A stretch of DNA of 34,542 bases from Ruminococcus flavefaciens (GTDB lineage Bacteria; Bacillota; Clostridia; Oscillospirales; Ruminococcaceae): NCBI GenBank assembly GCA_902762855.1, contig CACWPR010000017.1, positions 1-34,542 of the forward strand. Direction: 5' to 3'. How positions within the stretch are numbered: the first letter of the stretch is position 1; every line of letters starts with the position of its first letter. Shown piece after piece: positions 1 to 8,861 of this stretch. The notes beneath the pieces are model-generated. The model did no database searches, was not told the origin of the DNA, and saw only the letters and a program-made list of their open reading frames with translations. Position numbers and translations under genes: made by a program.

Positions 1-611
1 TATATAACAGTGCGGAAATGACACTCGATGATGTTATCAGAGCCATTGAAACTGCTGAATGCAGCGGAATGACGACTGTTCGCCTTCATACAGGCGACCC
101 CTGCTTATATGGAGCGGTACGTGAGCAGATGGACAGACTTGACAGACTCGGTATTCCATACGATGTTTGTCCGGGAGTCAGCTCATTCTGCGGAGCGGCA
201 GCAGCTCTCAGAGCTGAGTACACTCTTCCGGATGTCTCACAGACAGTCATCCTTACACGAATGGCAGGGCGGACTCCTGTGCCTGAGAGTGAGAGCATCG
301 AAAGCCTTGCGGCACATAATGCGACTATGGTCGTTTTTCTCAGTACCGGTATGCTTGAGGAGCTTTCAGCACGGTTGATAAAAGGCGGCTACAGTGCTGA
401 TACTCCGGCTGCGATAGTATACAAGGCAACATGGGACGATGAGAAGGTCTGCCGCTGCACTGTTTCGGCTCTTGCACAGACTGCCAAAGAAAACGGCATT
501 ACAAAGACTGCCCTCATAACAGTGGGAAACTTCCTCGGAGACGTTCGTTCGCTGTCAAAGCTGTACTCACCGGACTTTGAAACAGGATTCAGAAAGGCAA
601 GGGAGCAATGA
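1..611 (+). CDS. cobM/cbiF: Cobalt-precorrin-4 C11-methyltransferase, 5'-truncated by window
   Basis: SAM-dependent methyltransferase of corrin ring synthesis that methylates C11 of (cobalt-)precorrin-4 in the cytosol. The reading frame is open to the left edge: codons before the first in-window ATG (18) read IYNSAEMTLDDV, a stretch typical of the interior of CobM/CbiF, so that ATG is not the start and the N-terminal SAM-loop region is missing. Visible motifs are HTGDPCLYGAV (the methyltransferase GDP loop) and DVCPGVSSFCGAAAAL, both characteristic of the family. Its stop overlaps the cbiG start by 4 nt (ATGA). It is the first visible gene of the cobalamin operon; cbiL and cbiD, absent here, are expected upstream. 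The family assignment is secure. Confidence 0.95.
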   Translation, partial: YNSAEMTLDDVIRAIETAECSGMTTVRLHTGDPCLYGAVREQMDRLDRLGIPYDVCPGVSSFCGAAAALRAEYTLPDVSQTVILTRMAGRTPVPESESIESLAAHNATMVVFLSTGMLEELSARLIKGGYSADTPAAIVYKATWDDEKVCRCTVSALAQTAKENGITKTALITVGNFLGDVRSLSKLYSPDFETGFRKAREQ

Positions 612-1639
612 GGACGGCTATTATCTCGTTTACCGAAAAGGGGAGGGCGCTGTCAGCGCAGATAGCTGAAAATGCGGATTTTATGGAGTGTGAGCGCTTC
701 TGCTTCCATAAACATTCTGATACATCAGCCGTTGATTTTTACAGCCTGAGCGAGCTTGTCTCTGATATTTTTAAGCGCTATGATGCGCTCATATTCCTGT
801 GTGCCTGCGGTATTGCTGTACGGTCTCTCGCTCCGCATATCGTGTCAAAAACAACTGACCCGGCTGTTGTTGCAGCTGATGACTTTGGCAGGTTTGTTAT
901 ACCTCTTCTTTCGGGGCATATGGGCGGTGCAAATGAGCTCTCCCGGAGACTGGCTGAGCTCATAGGAGCTCAGGCTGCTGTCACTACTGCCACTGATACA
1001 GGGGGACATTTTTCTCCTGACAGCTTTGCGGCAGCAAATGACCTCATTATCACCGATATGTCTGCTGCTAAGGCAGCTGCCGCCTCAGTTCTTGAGGACG
1101 GCAGGATAGGACTTGTCAGCGACTATAGCTGTATCAACATCCCGGAGGATGTTTTTCCGGGAACGGGTACTCGTGCAGGCATATATGTCGGCACTGAAGA
1201 TAAGACGCCCTTTCCGGTGACTCTCAGGCTCATTCCGAGGAACGTTGTTCTCGGTATAGGCTGCAAGCGAGGGACGGACAGCAAAACTATAGAGCAGGCT
1301 GTTTCCGCAGCTCTGAAAAAATCCGGTATCGACATGGAGCGTGTCTGCGGCATAGCTACCATAGACCTTAAAAAAAACGAGCAGGGGCTGTTGGACTTCT
1401 GCAAAAAACACGGATTGGAGCTGCAAACTTTTTCCGCCGACGAGCTCATGAGCACAGAAGGGGATTTCTGCTCGTCTGAATTCGTCAGAAGCGTTACCGG
1501 AGCAGACAACGTTTGTGAAAGAAGTGCGGTAAAGCTCAGCGGAGGGGCTCTTATCATGTGCAAGACCTCGTCAGAGGGAGTTACTGCCGCCGCCGCTGAA
1601 AAAGCGGTGATACTTGACTTTGAAAGGAAGATGCTGTAA
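608..1639 (+). CDS. cbiG: Cobalt-precorrin-5A hydrolase CbiG
   Basis: Opens the delta-lactone of cobalt-precorrin-5A with loss of a two-carbon fragment as acetaldehyde, a step specific to the anaerobic cobalt-early route. The 343-residue protein is full length for the family. The conserved N-terminal/central block is at about residues 61-110 (CACGIAVRSLAPHI, then DDFGRFVIPLLSGHMGGANE). The C-terminal CbiG_C domain begins near residue 212 with VVLGIGCKRGT. It overlaps cobM by 4 nt and cbiH by 1 nt. Its presence marks the pathway as oxygen-independent, since the aerobic route uses CobG/CobF chemistry instead. No anomalies were seen. Confidence 0.96.
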   Translation: MRTAIISFTEKGRALSAQIAENADFMECERFCFHKHSDTSAVDFYSLSELVSDIFKRYDALIFLCACGIAVRSLAPHIVSKTTDPAVVAADDFGRFVIPLLSGHMGGANELSRRLAELIGAQAAVTTATDTGGHFSPDSFAAANDLIITDMSAAKAAAASVLEDGRIGLVSDYSCINIPEDVFPGTGTRAGIYVGTEDKTPFPVTLRLIPRNVVLGIGCKRGTDSKTIEQAVSAALKKSGIDMERVCGIATIDLKKNEQGLLDFCKKHGLELQTFSADELMSTEGDFCSSEFVRSVTGADNVCERSAVKLSGGALIMCKTSSEGVTAAAAEKAVILDFERKML

Positions 1640-2361
1640 TGCTTTATGTTGTGGGTACAGGAGCCGGGGACCGGAGCGGTATGACTATGGCTGCTGAGCA
1701 GGCTATCCTCAGCAGTGAGCTCATAGTCGGCTACACAAAATATACCGAGCTGATGAAAGAACTTTTTCCCGAAAAAGAATATGCCTCTACAGGGATGAGG
1801 CAGGAGCGTGAGCGTGTGGAGCTTGCTCTGAAAGAGGCCTCTGACAAGACCGTTGCACTCGTTTGCAGCGGAGACCCACAGCTCTACGGCATGGCTGGGC
1901 TTGCCTATGAACTTGGTGCAGCTCATCCCGATGTGCAGATAGAAGTTGTTCCGGGAGTAACTGCGGCATTCAGCGGCGGAGCTGTCCTGGGCTCTCCGCT
2001 GACACACGACTTTGCCGTGATAAGCCTTTCAGACCTGCTGACTCCGGCAGAAAAAATACGCAGGAGACTTGAATGTGCGGCAGAGTGTGATATGGTCATT
2101 GTCCTGTACAATCCGTCCTCAAAAAGCCGTGCTGACTATCTGAGAAAAGCCTGCGACATAGTGCTGAGGCACCGCTCAGGAGAAACGGTCTGCGGTTTCG
2201 TTCGGAATATCGGACGGGAGGGACAGGAGAGCCGCATCCTTACCCTTTCGGAGCTACGTGAGACAGCCGCTGATATGTTCACTACAGTTTATATCGGCAG
2301 CTCTGAGACAAAGGTCGTAAACGGGAAAATGGTGACTCCGAGAGGCTACCGGAATGTTTAG
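1639..2361 (+). CDS. cbiH/cobJ: Cobalt-precorrin-3 C17-methyltransferase
   Basis: Methylates C17 and drives ring contraction of cobalt-precorrin-3. The protein is 240 residues, the normal size of a stand-alone CbiH without fused domains. The N-terminus LYVVGTGAGD is the SAM-binding start of tetrapyrrole methyltransferases. CSGDPQLYGMAGLAYE at about residues 76-91 is the GDP loop, followed by VVPGVTAAFSGGAVLGSPL and the family block CDMVIVLYNPSSKSRADYL. The start codon overlaps the last base of the cbiG stop and the end overlaps cbiJ by 8 nt, so translation is probably coupled. Confidence 0.95.
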   Translation: MLYVVGTGAGDRSGMTMAAEQAILSSELIVGYTKYTELMKELFPEKEYASTGMRQERERVELALKEASDKTVALVCSGDPQLYGMAGLAYELGAAHPDVQIEVVPGVTAAFSGGAVLGSPLTHDFAVISLSDLLTPAEKIRRRLECAAECDMVIVLYNPSSKSRADYLRKACDIVLRHRSGETVCGFVRNIGREGQESRILTLSELRETAADMFTTVYIGSSETKVVNGKMVTPRGYRNV

Positions 2362-3094
2362 ACTGCTGATATTCGGAGGTACTACCGAGGGGCGGCAGCT
2401 TGCGGAATACTGCGCTAATAACGGCGTTAACGCTGATGTTTCGGTGGCTACTGATTACGGAGCTTCGCTCTTGCCTGACGGGGTGAACGTTCTCTGCGGA
2501 CGGCTTGATGCTGAGCAGATGACACAGCTCATACGCAGCGGCTATGCTGCCGTTGTCGATGCAACTCACCCTTATGCAGTTGAAGCAACTGCGAATATAT
2601 GCCGTGCCTGTGATGATACAGGGATGAAATATTTTCGCCTTATCCGCAAGAGCTCTGTCATATATGGGAAAACTGTCCCGGATATGGAAAAGCTCCTTGA
2701 GCTCCTTAACAGTACAAGCTGCGTCATCCTCAGTACCCTTGGCAGTAAGGCACTGCCTGCACTGACAAGGGTGAAGGACTTTCACAGCCGCCTGTGGGTC
2801 AGAGTCCTGCCCTCAGAGGAGATAGCAGAGCAGTGCAGGTCTCTTGGATATGACACGGAAAAGGTGATACAGCAGAAGGGCCCCTTCAACACCGAACAGA
2901 ATGTGGAGCATCTTAGGAAAAGCGGTGCCGGGATACTTCTCACAAAGGAGAGCGGCGAGACCGGCGGATACCCTGAAAAAGCTGAGGCTGCCCGGATATG
3001 CGGTGCAGAGCTCCTTACTCTCGCACGTCCGTCCGAAAGCGGGTACAGCTTTGAAGAAATGATCAAGATAATTGAAAAGGAACTGTTGAAATGA
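2354..3094 (+). CDS. cbiJ/cobK: Cobalt-precorrin-6A reductase
   Basis: NAD(P)H-dependent reduction of the precorrin-6A macrocycle. The 246-residue protein starts LLIFGGTTEGRQLAEYC, the diagnostic CbiJ/CobK N-terminal nucleotide-binding loop. It continues with VVDATHPYAVEATANICRAC (about residues 74-93) and VILSTLGSKALPALT, both characteristic family blocks, and near the C-terminus KESGETGGYPEKAEAA. It overlaps cbiH by 8 nt and cbiET by 4 nt. The assignment is secure; the electron donor preference (NADH in the anaerobic enzyme) is family knowledge, not visible here. Confidence 0.94.
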   Translation: MFRLLIFGGTTEGRQLAEYCANNGVNADVSVATDYGASLLPDGVNVLCGRLDAEQMTQLIRSGYAAVVDATHPYAVEATANICRACDDTGMKYFRLIRKSSVIYGKTVPDMEKLLELLNSTSCVILSTLGSKALPALTRVKDFHSRLWVRVLPSEEIAEQCRSLGYDTEKVIQQKGPFNTEQNVEHLRKSGAGILLTKESGETGGYPEKAEAARICGAELLTLARPSESGYSFEEMIKIIEKELLK

Positions 3095-4281
3095 AAGTTT
3101 ACATTGTCGGAACAGGTGCTGACGGCAAAATTACACTTACTAAAGAGGCGGAAAAAGCTATAGAAAACGCAGGCCTTCTTATCGGCGCAGAGCGGATGCT
3201 GAAGCCATTCAGCCGCTCCGGAAAAGAGCTCTATGTCACTTACAGACCGCAGGATATAGCCAATAAACTGGACTCCTGCAAATATGATGCTGCGGCTGTC
3301 CTCATGTCGGGAGACTGCGGATTTTTCAGCGGTGCAAAGAAACTTCTTCCGCTTATCAGCTCCCATGACGTCCGCATTATCTCCGGCATTTCCTCAGTTT
3401 CGTATTTTTGCAGCCGCCTTGGACTTTCTTATGAGGATATGAAGTTCGTTACACTTCACGGAAAAAAATCAAATATCGCTGTAAATGTCATGCTGAACGA
3501 ACGCTGTTTCTTCCTTCTTGGAGGGGAGGTCACTGCTGCTGAGGTCTGCCGGAAACTCTGCCTTTTCGGTCTTTCTGATGTGAATGTATATATCGGAACT
3601 GACCTCGGCTACAAAAGCGAAACTGTTATGACCGGAAAAGCAGGCGGGTTTTTAGATGCTGAGACCGGAGGACTGTCAGTGATGATAACCGAAAACAGCA
3701 GCGCACTGCGATGCATCCCTTCTGGGATAGATGATGAGAGGTTCATCCGCAGAAGTGTGCCGATGACAAAATCCGAAGTTCGGTGCATAGCTGTTTCAAA
3801 GCTGGGGATATGCAGGGATTCCGTTGTGTGGGACATAGGCTGCGGAACAGGTTCGGTGTCCGTGGAGGCTGCATACCGCTGCCCTGACGGAAGAGTATTT
3901 TCCTTTGACAAAAATCCGGAAGCTGTTGAGCTGACAGAAGAAAATGCACGTATACACGGCTGTGACAACATAATAGTAAAAGAAGGGAATTGTCCCGGAG
4001 CTCTTGCAGATGCGGATGCTCCTGACAAGGTCTTTATCGGCGGCAGCTCCGGAGATATGAGCGGCATTTTCGAGGCAGTCTTTGCTAAAAACCCGTCAGC
4101 GGACATCGTTGTAACAGCAGTATCTCTTGAGACCTTGCAGGACTCTGTAAGCTGCTTTGAAAGATACGGTACGGCTCCGGAAATATTGCAGATAGCTGCA
4201 GCACGCACTAAAAAGCTGGGGACTCACACTATGCTGCAGGCACAGAATCCGGTATTCATCATCTGCGGGAGGCTCTCATGA
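3091..4281 (+). CDS. cbiET/cobL: Bifunctional cobalt-precorrin C5/C15-methyltransferase (CbiE-CbiT fusion)
   Basis: Fusion of the C5-methyltransferase CbiE with the C15-methyltransferase/C12-decarboxylase CbiT. The CbiE half covers about residues 1-200: VYIVGTGADGKITL at the start, LMSGDCGFFSGAKKL at about 71-85 as the GDP loop, and ISGISSVSYFCSRLGLSYED. The CbiT half starts near residue 215 with DERFIRRSVPMTKSEVR; its Rossmann SAM loop WDIGCGTGSVSVEAA is at about 247-261. The domain order matches CobL. It overlaps cbiJ and cbiA by 4 nt each. The length of 396 residues is typical of the fusion. Confidence 0.95.
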   Translation: MKVYIVGTGADGKITLTKEAEKAIENAGLLIGAERMLKPFSRSGKELYVTYRPQDIANKLDSCKYDAAAVLMSGDCGFFSGAKKLLPLISSHDVRIISGISSVSYFCSRLGLSYEDMKFVTLHGKKSNIAVNVMLNERCFFLLGGEVTAAEVCRKLCLFGLSDVNVYIGTDLGYKSETVMTGKAGGFLDAETGGLSVMITENSSALRCIPSGIDDERFIRRSVPMTKSEVRCIAVSKLGICRDSVVWDIGCGTGSVSVEAAYRCPDGRVFSFDKNPEAVELTEENARIHGCDNIIVKEGNCPGALADADAPDKVFIGGSSGDMSGIFEAVFAKNPSADIVVTAVSLETLQDSVSCFERYGTAPEILQIAAARTKKLGTHTMLQAQNPVFIICGRLS

Positions 4282-5606
4282 GACGTTTTATCATCGGCGG
4301 CACTAAAAGCGGCTGCGGAAAGACCACTGTGACCTGTGCTCTGCTGTCAGCGTTCAAACGGCGTGGGATTAAAGTTTCTGCATTCAAGTGCGGCCCTGAT
4401 TATATAGACCCCATGTTCCACAGAAAGGTCATAGGTGTTTGCTCTCATAACCTTGACAGCTTTTTCTGCGGCAGAGATACTGTCCTTGAGCTGCTTGACG
4501 AGTACGGAGGTTCAGCCGGTGTTTCTGTTATTGAAGGTGTAATGGGATTCTACGACGGGACCTCCGGAAGCGCATATTCTCTCTCTGAAATGACAGATAC
4601 ACCGGCAGTCATTGTTATCGACTGCAAGGGAATGAGCGACTCTATAGGTGCGGTAATGAGCGGATTTCTTCACTATCGTCACAACCACATCGCCGGTTTT
4701 ATTTTTGACCGCCTCCCTGAGAAACTGATACCGCTGGCAATGAAGCTCTGCGATGAGCTGGGAACAGTCTATTTCGGATGTCTGCCTAAGACAGACTTCA
4801 ATATCAGCAGCCGTCATCTGGGCCTTGTTACTGCTGACGAGGTCGCTGATATACACTCAAAGCTGGACAGGCTGGGAATGCTGGCTGAAAAGTTCATATG
4901 TGTAGACAAGCTCCTGAATATCTGCGAAATGCCCCTTCCAGGATACAGAAAGTCAGAGATAATGAGTTTCAGCAATGCTCCGACTATCGCAGTTGCCAGG
5001 GACAGTGCTTTCTGTTTTATCTATAAGGAAAACATCGAGCTGCTCCGGAAAATGGGGTGCAGGATAGAGTATTTCTCTCCCCTTGCTGACAGTGCCGTCC
5101 CTAAAGCAGACGGACTGATACTCTGCGGAGGCTATCCTGAGCTCTATGCGGAGCGTCTGTCTGCAAACGCTCCAATGCTCGCAGATATAAAGCGGCTCCT
5201 TTCCAATGGGATGCCGGCTATCGCAGAGTGCGGAGGGTTTATGTATCTGCACGATGAGCTTACGGATGACAGCGGCCGTACCTACTCCATGGCAGGCGTG
5301 ATAAAAGGCAGGGCCTTCCCGACTGAAAAGCTGCAAAGATTCGGTTATATCACACTGAAAGCTGCTGAGGACAGCCTGCTGCTGAATGCAGGAGATACTA
5401 TCAGGTCCCATGAGTTCCATTACTGGGAAAGCTCAGACTGCGGTCATGGACTTACCGCCGAAAAGCCTGACGGCAGAAGCTGGGAATGCTGTCATACGAG
5501 CGGGACCCTGTACGCCGGATTTCCGCATATCTACTTCTATTCCAACATAGAGGCTGCTGCAAGATTCGTCAGAAAATGTATAAGCTACGGAGAGAATAAT
5601 GAATAG
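4278..5606 (+). CDS. cbiA/cobB: Cobyrinate a,c-diamide synthase
   Basis: Glutamine- and ATP-dependent amidation of the a and c carboxylates of cobyrinate. The N-terminal dethiobiotin-synthetase-like ATPase domain carries the P-loop GGTKSGCGKTTVT (residues 7-19) and the substrate block CGPDYIDPMFHRKV. The C-terminal class I glutamine amidotransferase-like domain carries LCGGYPELYAERL (about 282-294) and the nucleophile Cys318 in PAIAECGGFMYL. Near the end RSHEFHYWE and YAGFPHIYFYSN supply the family histidines. At 442 residues it is slightly short but has all domains. It overlaps cbiET by 4 nt and cobT by 8 nt. Confidence 0.95.
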   Translation: MRRFIIGGTKSGCGKTTVTCALLSAFKRRGIKVSAFKCGPDYIDPMFHRKVIGVCSHNLDSFFCGRDTVLELLDEYGGSAGVSVIEGVMGFYDGTSGSAYSLSEMTDTPAVIVIDCKGMSDSIGAVMSGFLHYRHNHIAGFIFDRLPEKLIPLAMKLCDELGTVYFGCLPKTDFNISSRHLGLVTADEVADIHSKLDRLGMLAEKFICVDKLLNICEMPLPGYRKSEIMSFSNAPTIAVARDSAFCFIYKENIELLRKMGCRIEYFSPLADSAVPKADGLILCGGYPELYAERLSANAPMLADIKRLLSNGMPAIAECGGFMYLHDELTDDSGRTYSMAGVIKGRAFPTEKLQRFGYITLKAAEDSLLLNAGDTIRSHEFHYWESSDCGHGLTAEKPDGRSWECCHTSGTLYAGFPHIYFYSNIEAAARFVRKCISYGENNE

Positions 5607-6648
5607 GATACGAAATATTTCAGTCCCAGATAAAACCGCATATATTGCGTCTAAGGAGCGCTGGGACAGTATTGCAAAGCCTCTGGGCAGCTTTGGACTG
5701 CTTGAAGAAATGGTGCAGAAGATAGCGGCAGTACAGGGCAGTCCTGAGGTGGATATTTCTTCCCGGACTGTGGTCGTGATGTGCGGAGACCATGGAGTCG
5801 TCTGTGAAGGTGTTACCCAGTGCGGACAGGAGGTCACGGCAGAATGTGCTAAAGCAATTGCTGAGGGCCGCTCGAATGTAAATGCTGTGGCCGGAGCATA
5901 TAATGCAGATGTTTTAGCAGTGGATGTGGGCATCGCAGCCGATGTGGACTGTGACAGGCTGCTCAGACGGAAGGTCGTCTACGGCACGAAGAATATTGCA
6001 TCAGGAAGTGCAATGACTCCCGACGAGACCGAAAAAGCTATCCGGGTAGGGATAGATACTGCGGAGAAGCTGAAAAGAAAGGGCGTAAAGCTCATAATAT
6101 CCGGAGAAATGGGTATAGGAAACACCACATCAGCTTCGGCTGTGGCATCTGTACTGCTTGGCCTGCCTCCTGAGAAGGTCACCGGCAGGGGTGCAGGACT
6201 TTCAACTGAGGGACTCCGGAAAAAAGTGGAGGCTGTGTGCCGTGCGATAGAGGTGAATGAGCCCTCTGCCAACAAACCGCTGGAGCTCCTTCAAAAGCTG
6301 GGCGGAGCTGAGACAGCCGCTATGACAGGACTTTTCCTCGGCGGAGCATACTGCCGTATCCCTGTGATCATCGACGGTGTTATCTCGGCAGCATCCGCAG
6401 CTATCGCATATGCTATCCAGCCGCTGTGCAGGGAATATATGCTGGCAAGTCACAGTTCGGGAGAGCCTGCCGGAGAGGGGCTCCTTCAGTACTGCGGACT
6501 GAAAGCTCCTATAAACGCAGGACTTCGACTTGGCGAAGGGACCGGCGGACTTCTGCTCGTTTCTCTTCTTGACGGAGCGCTTTCACTTTACAATAACTCA
6601 CACAGATTTGATGAGACTACGATAGAAAGGTATGTTGAACAGAAATGA
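5599..6648 (+). CDS. cobT: Nicotinate-nucleotide--dimethylbenzimidazole phosphoribosyltransferase
   Basis: Activates the lower-ligand base by transferring phosphoribose from nicotinate mononucleotide, giving alpha-ribazole phosphate. The protein is 349 residues, normal length. Diagnostic motifs: KPLGSFGLLEE (28-37), VVMCGDHGVVCEGV (59-72), ISGEMGIGNTTSASA (167-181), and GLRLGEGTGGLL near 308-319, whose Glu313 matches the catalytic general base Glu317 of the Salmonella enzyme. The base actually used is not deducible; no bluB or bza gene lies in the window, so the base may be scavenged or made elsewhere. It overlaps both neighbours (8 and 4 nt). Confidence 0.95.
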   Translation: MNRIRNISVPDKTAYIASKERWDSIAKPLGSFGLLEEMVQKIAAVQGSPEVDISSRTVVVMCGDHGVVCEGVTQCGQEVTAECAKAIAEGRSNVNAVAGAYNADVLAVDVGIAADVDCDRLLRRKVVYGTKNIASGSAMTPDETEKAIRVGIDTAEKLKRKGVKLIISGEMGIGNTTSASAVASVLLGLPPEKVTGRGAGLSTEGLRKKVEAVCRAIEVNEPSANKPLELLQKLGGAETAAMTGLFLGGAYCRIPVIIDGVISAASAAIAYAIQPLCREYMLASHSSGEPAGEGLLQYCGLKAPINAGLRLGEGTGGLLLVSLLDGALSLYNNSHRFDETTIERYVEQK

Positions 6649-7166
6649 CTACGCTTATCACAGGCGGTTCAAAATGCGGAAAATCCAGCCTTGCTGAAAG
6701 GATACTTGACGGCTTTCACGGCAGAAAATTTTATATCGCTGCTATGCAGCCTTTCGGAGAGGACGCATTTGAGGCTATTGAGCGTCATCGGAAAATGCGT
6801 CAGGGGAAAGGCTTTGAGACGATAGAGAAATACACTGACCTTCACGAGCTGTCATTTCCGGCAGATTCTGCTGCTTTACTTGAATGTGTGGGGAATCTGT
6901 GTGCAAATGAGATGTTCCGTGACAATGAGGTGGTCTGCCCGACAGATGCCGTATTAAGAGGCATAAGGTCTGTTTCGGAAAGCGTTTCCGAGCTGGTGAT
7001 AGTTACAAATCAGGTTGGCAGCGACGGTGTAGCCTACTCTGAGGAGACCTCCCGGTATATACGTTATCTCGGAGAGATAAACAGGTGCATTGCCGGGTTT
7101 GCAGACAATGTTATCGAATGCGTTTATGGTATCCCATTACTGCTGAAAGGAGAGCTGTCATGCTGA
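6645..7166 (+). CDS. cobU: Adenosylcobinamide kinase / guanylyltransferase (CobU)
   Basis: Phosphorylates adenosylcobinamide and transfers GMP to give AdoCbi-GDP. The 173-residue protein has the P-loop TGGSKCGKSSLAE (6-18) and His48 in AIERHRKMRQ, corresponding to the guanylylated histidine of CobU, then LLECVGNLCANEMF. The usual nucleotide-site stretch NEVGxGIVP is altered to NQVGSDGVAYSEETSRYI, with the proline lost. This matters because a second, shorter CobU-like protein two genes downstream keeps that stretch and lacks the histidine. It overlaps cobT by 4 nt and cobS by 7 nt. Confidence 0.9.
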   Translation: MTTLITGGSKCGKSSLAERILDGFHGRKFYIAAMQPFGEDAFEAIERHRKMRQGKGFETIEKYTDLHELSFPADSAALLECVGNLCANEMFRDNEVVCPTDAVLRGIRSVSESVSELVIVTNQVGSDGVAYSEETSRYIRYLGEINRCIAGFADNVIECVYGIPLLLKGELSC

Positions 7167-7924
7167 GGTCCCTGCTTTCTGCATTTCTGATGTATTCCCG
7201 TATTCCTGTTCCTGCGGTCGAATGGAAAGAGGAAAACCGCCGTTATGCACTGGGATTTTTCCCTCTTGTGGGAGCCGTTACAGGAGGCCTGCTCATGCTG
7301 TGGCGGTATGTCTGCAATGTGCTTGATACAGGCCAGTTCCTGTTTGCAGCAGGTGCGGTCCTCATACCTGTCCTTGTTACAGGAGGAATTCACCTGGACG
7401 GATTCTGCGATGTGTGCGACGCAAGAGCTTCCTATGCTGACAGGGAAAAGCGCCTTGAAATAATGTCAGATCCGCATATAGGCTCCTTTGCTGTGATAAA
7501 GCTGTGCCTGTATCTTATCGTTCAGACAGCCCTTTTTTCTCAGGCAAAATCATGGCGGACAGTGGCTGTTATCTCCTGCGGATATGTGCTGTCACGGGCG
7601 CTCAGCGGACTGAATGCCGTGACGTTCAGGTCTGCCAAAAGCGGCGGAACATTGCAGAGCTTTGTCCGTCCGGCACATAAGAGGCTCACGGCTGCTATGG
7701 TGCTGTTCTGGGGGATAGTGAGCATTGTTATTTCTGTGGTGCTCCAGCCGGTTTGCGGAGCATCTGCTGCGGCAGCAGCGGCAGTTGTGCTGATATGGCA
7801 CAGGTATTCCTCTTATCGTGACTTCGGCGGCATCACAGGTGACTTATGCGGCTGGTTTTTGCAGATGTGCGAAATCATGATACTTGCCGCTGTTATTTTT
7901 TCGGAAAGGATGTTACTGCTATGA
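7160..7924 (+). CDS. cobS: Adenosylcobinamide-GDP ribazoletransferase (cobalamin synthase)
   Basis: Membrane enzyme that joins AdoCbi-GDP to alpha-ribazole (phosphate). I place the start at 7160 (MLRSLLSAFLMYSRIPVP), not at an upstream in-frame ATG at 7085, because AAAGGAGAG lies 7 nt before it and the N-terminus then matches the family; this gives 254 residues, the usual size. The acidic motif GGIHLDGFCDVCDARAS (75-91) followed by REKRLEIMSDPHIGSF is the CobS signature. Several hydrophobic segments (about 32-48, 63-76, 108-125, 193-225) fit a polytopic membrane protein. It overlaps cobU by 7 nt. Confidence 0.94.
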   Translation: MLRSLLSAFLMYSRIPVPAVEWKEENRRYALGFFPLVGAVTGGLLMLWRYVCNVLDTGQFLFAAGAVLIPVLVTGGIHLDGFCDVCDARASYADREKRLEIMSDPHIGSFAVIKLCLYLIVQTALFSQAKSWRTVAVISCGYVLSRALSGLNAVTFRSAKSGGTLQSFVRPAHKRLTAAMVLFWGIVSIVISVVLQPVCGASAAAAAAVVLIWHRYSSYRDFGGITGDLCGWFLQMCEIMILAAVIFSERMLLL

Positions 7925-8304
7925 TAATGATAACAGGCGGAGCGTATCAGGGGAAAGCTGCATGGGCTGCGGAAAGGTTAGGTATCTCTGAAAACTGCAT
8001 CAAAAGCGGCAGGTCCTGTACTCCTGAGGAGGCTATGACAGCAGGATGCATCACCGATTATCAGGAACTTGTCCGCAGACTTGGTGACGGTTGTACAGAC
8101 TTTACAAGTGAGCTTTGTATCCGCAATAGCTCCGCAGTTATCATCATGGACGAGATCGGATGCGGGATAGTGCCTATGGAAAAAAGCGAACGAGTCTGGA
8201 GGGAGAATGTCGGACGATGCGGCTGTATCATTGCTGCAAATTCTGAAATGGTCGTGAGAATGGTATGCGGCATACCCACAGCAATAAAAGGTGATATGCC
8301 ATGA
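7921..8304 (+). CDS. Short CobU-like P-loop paralogue
   Basis: A 127-residue protein that starts at ATG 7921, overlapping the cobS stop by 4 nt. It begins MIMITGGAYQGKAAWAAERLG, a CobU-like P-loop in which the residue after the Lys is Ala rather than Ser/Thr. The C-terminal half has IIMDEIGCGIVPMEK (74-88), then RVWRENVGRC and VVRMVCGIPTAIK, matching the NEVGxGIVP...R..GR and terminal GIP/LK blocks of CobU. About 45 residues from the middle of CobU, including the guanylylated histidine and HR motif, are absent. It is probably a diverged CobU duplicate in the same pathway. Whether it is catalytic, structural or a partner of the CobU at 6645 is unknown. Confidence 0.8.
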   Translation: MIMITGGAYQGKAAWAAERLGISENCIKSGRSCTPEEAMTAGCITDYQELVRRLGDGCTDFTSELCIRNSSAVIIMDEIGCGIVPMEKSERVWRENVGRCGCIIAANSEMVVRMVCGIPTAIKGDMP

Positions 8305-8861
8305 GGATAATATTTATTCGTCACGGACTTACAGCAGGAAATCTTCAAAAGCGCTACATCGGCAGAACTGATGAACCTCTTTGTGAAGAGGGGATAGTAT
8401 CTCTCAGAAGCAAAGAATATCCACAGTGTGAGGTACTGGTGTGCAGTCCTATGCGGCGCTGTTTACAGACTGCTGAGATGATTTTTCCCCATCAGGACAT
8501 CATCACTTACAGCGAGCTGCGTGAATGTGATTTCGGAGATTTTGAGGGGAAGAATTACACTGACCTGTCAGGAGATGCCGCTTATCAGCGATGGATAGAC
8601 AGCGGCGGAAATACGCAGTTTCCCAATGGAGAAAGTCCTCAGTCATTCAGAGCAAGATGCGTCAGGGCTTTTGATGATGTCTCTGGAAAATACAGTACAT
8701 CACACTCAGTCTGCTTTATCGTTCACGGTGGGACCATAATGTCCATACTTGAAAAATATGCTGTTCCATGCAGGAGCTACTTCGACTGGCATTGTGAAAA
8801 CGGTCACGGATATATCTGCGAATGGAACGGCTCAGAACTTCACATCACGGAGAGAATATGA
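8301..8861 (+). CDS. cobC: Alpha-ribazole phosphatase, histidine phosphatase family
   Basis: Removes the 5' phosphate from alpha-ribazole phosphate or adenosylcobalamin 5'-phosphate. The 186-residue protein has the phosphohistidine motif IFIRHGLTAGN (4-14), CSPMRRCLQTAE (48-59), the acidic block ELRECDFGDFEGK (72-84), and the second catalytic histidine His142 in FIVHGGTIMSIL. Sequence alone cannot separate CobC from other small histidine phosphatases, but its position inside the cobalamin operon makes the role likely. It overlaps its neighbours by 4 nt each. Confidence 0.9.
   Translation: MRIIFIRHGLTAGNLQKRYIGRTDEPLCEEGIVSLRSKEYPQCEVLVCSPMRRCLQTAEMIFPHQDIITYSELRECDFGDFEGKNYTDLSGDAAYQRWIDSGGNTQFPNGESPQSFRARCVRAFDDVSGKYSTSHSVCFIVHGGTIMSILEKYAVPCRSYFDWHCENGHGYICEWNGSELHITERI

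Noticed and set aside
1123..2007. Long antisense open frame (294 codons) opposite cbiG/cbiH
   Set aside because: No ribosome site, no family motifs, and it lies opposite two well-supported genes; a codon-bias shadow.
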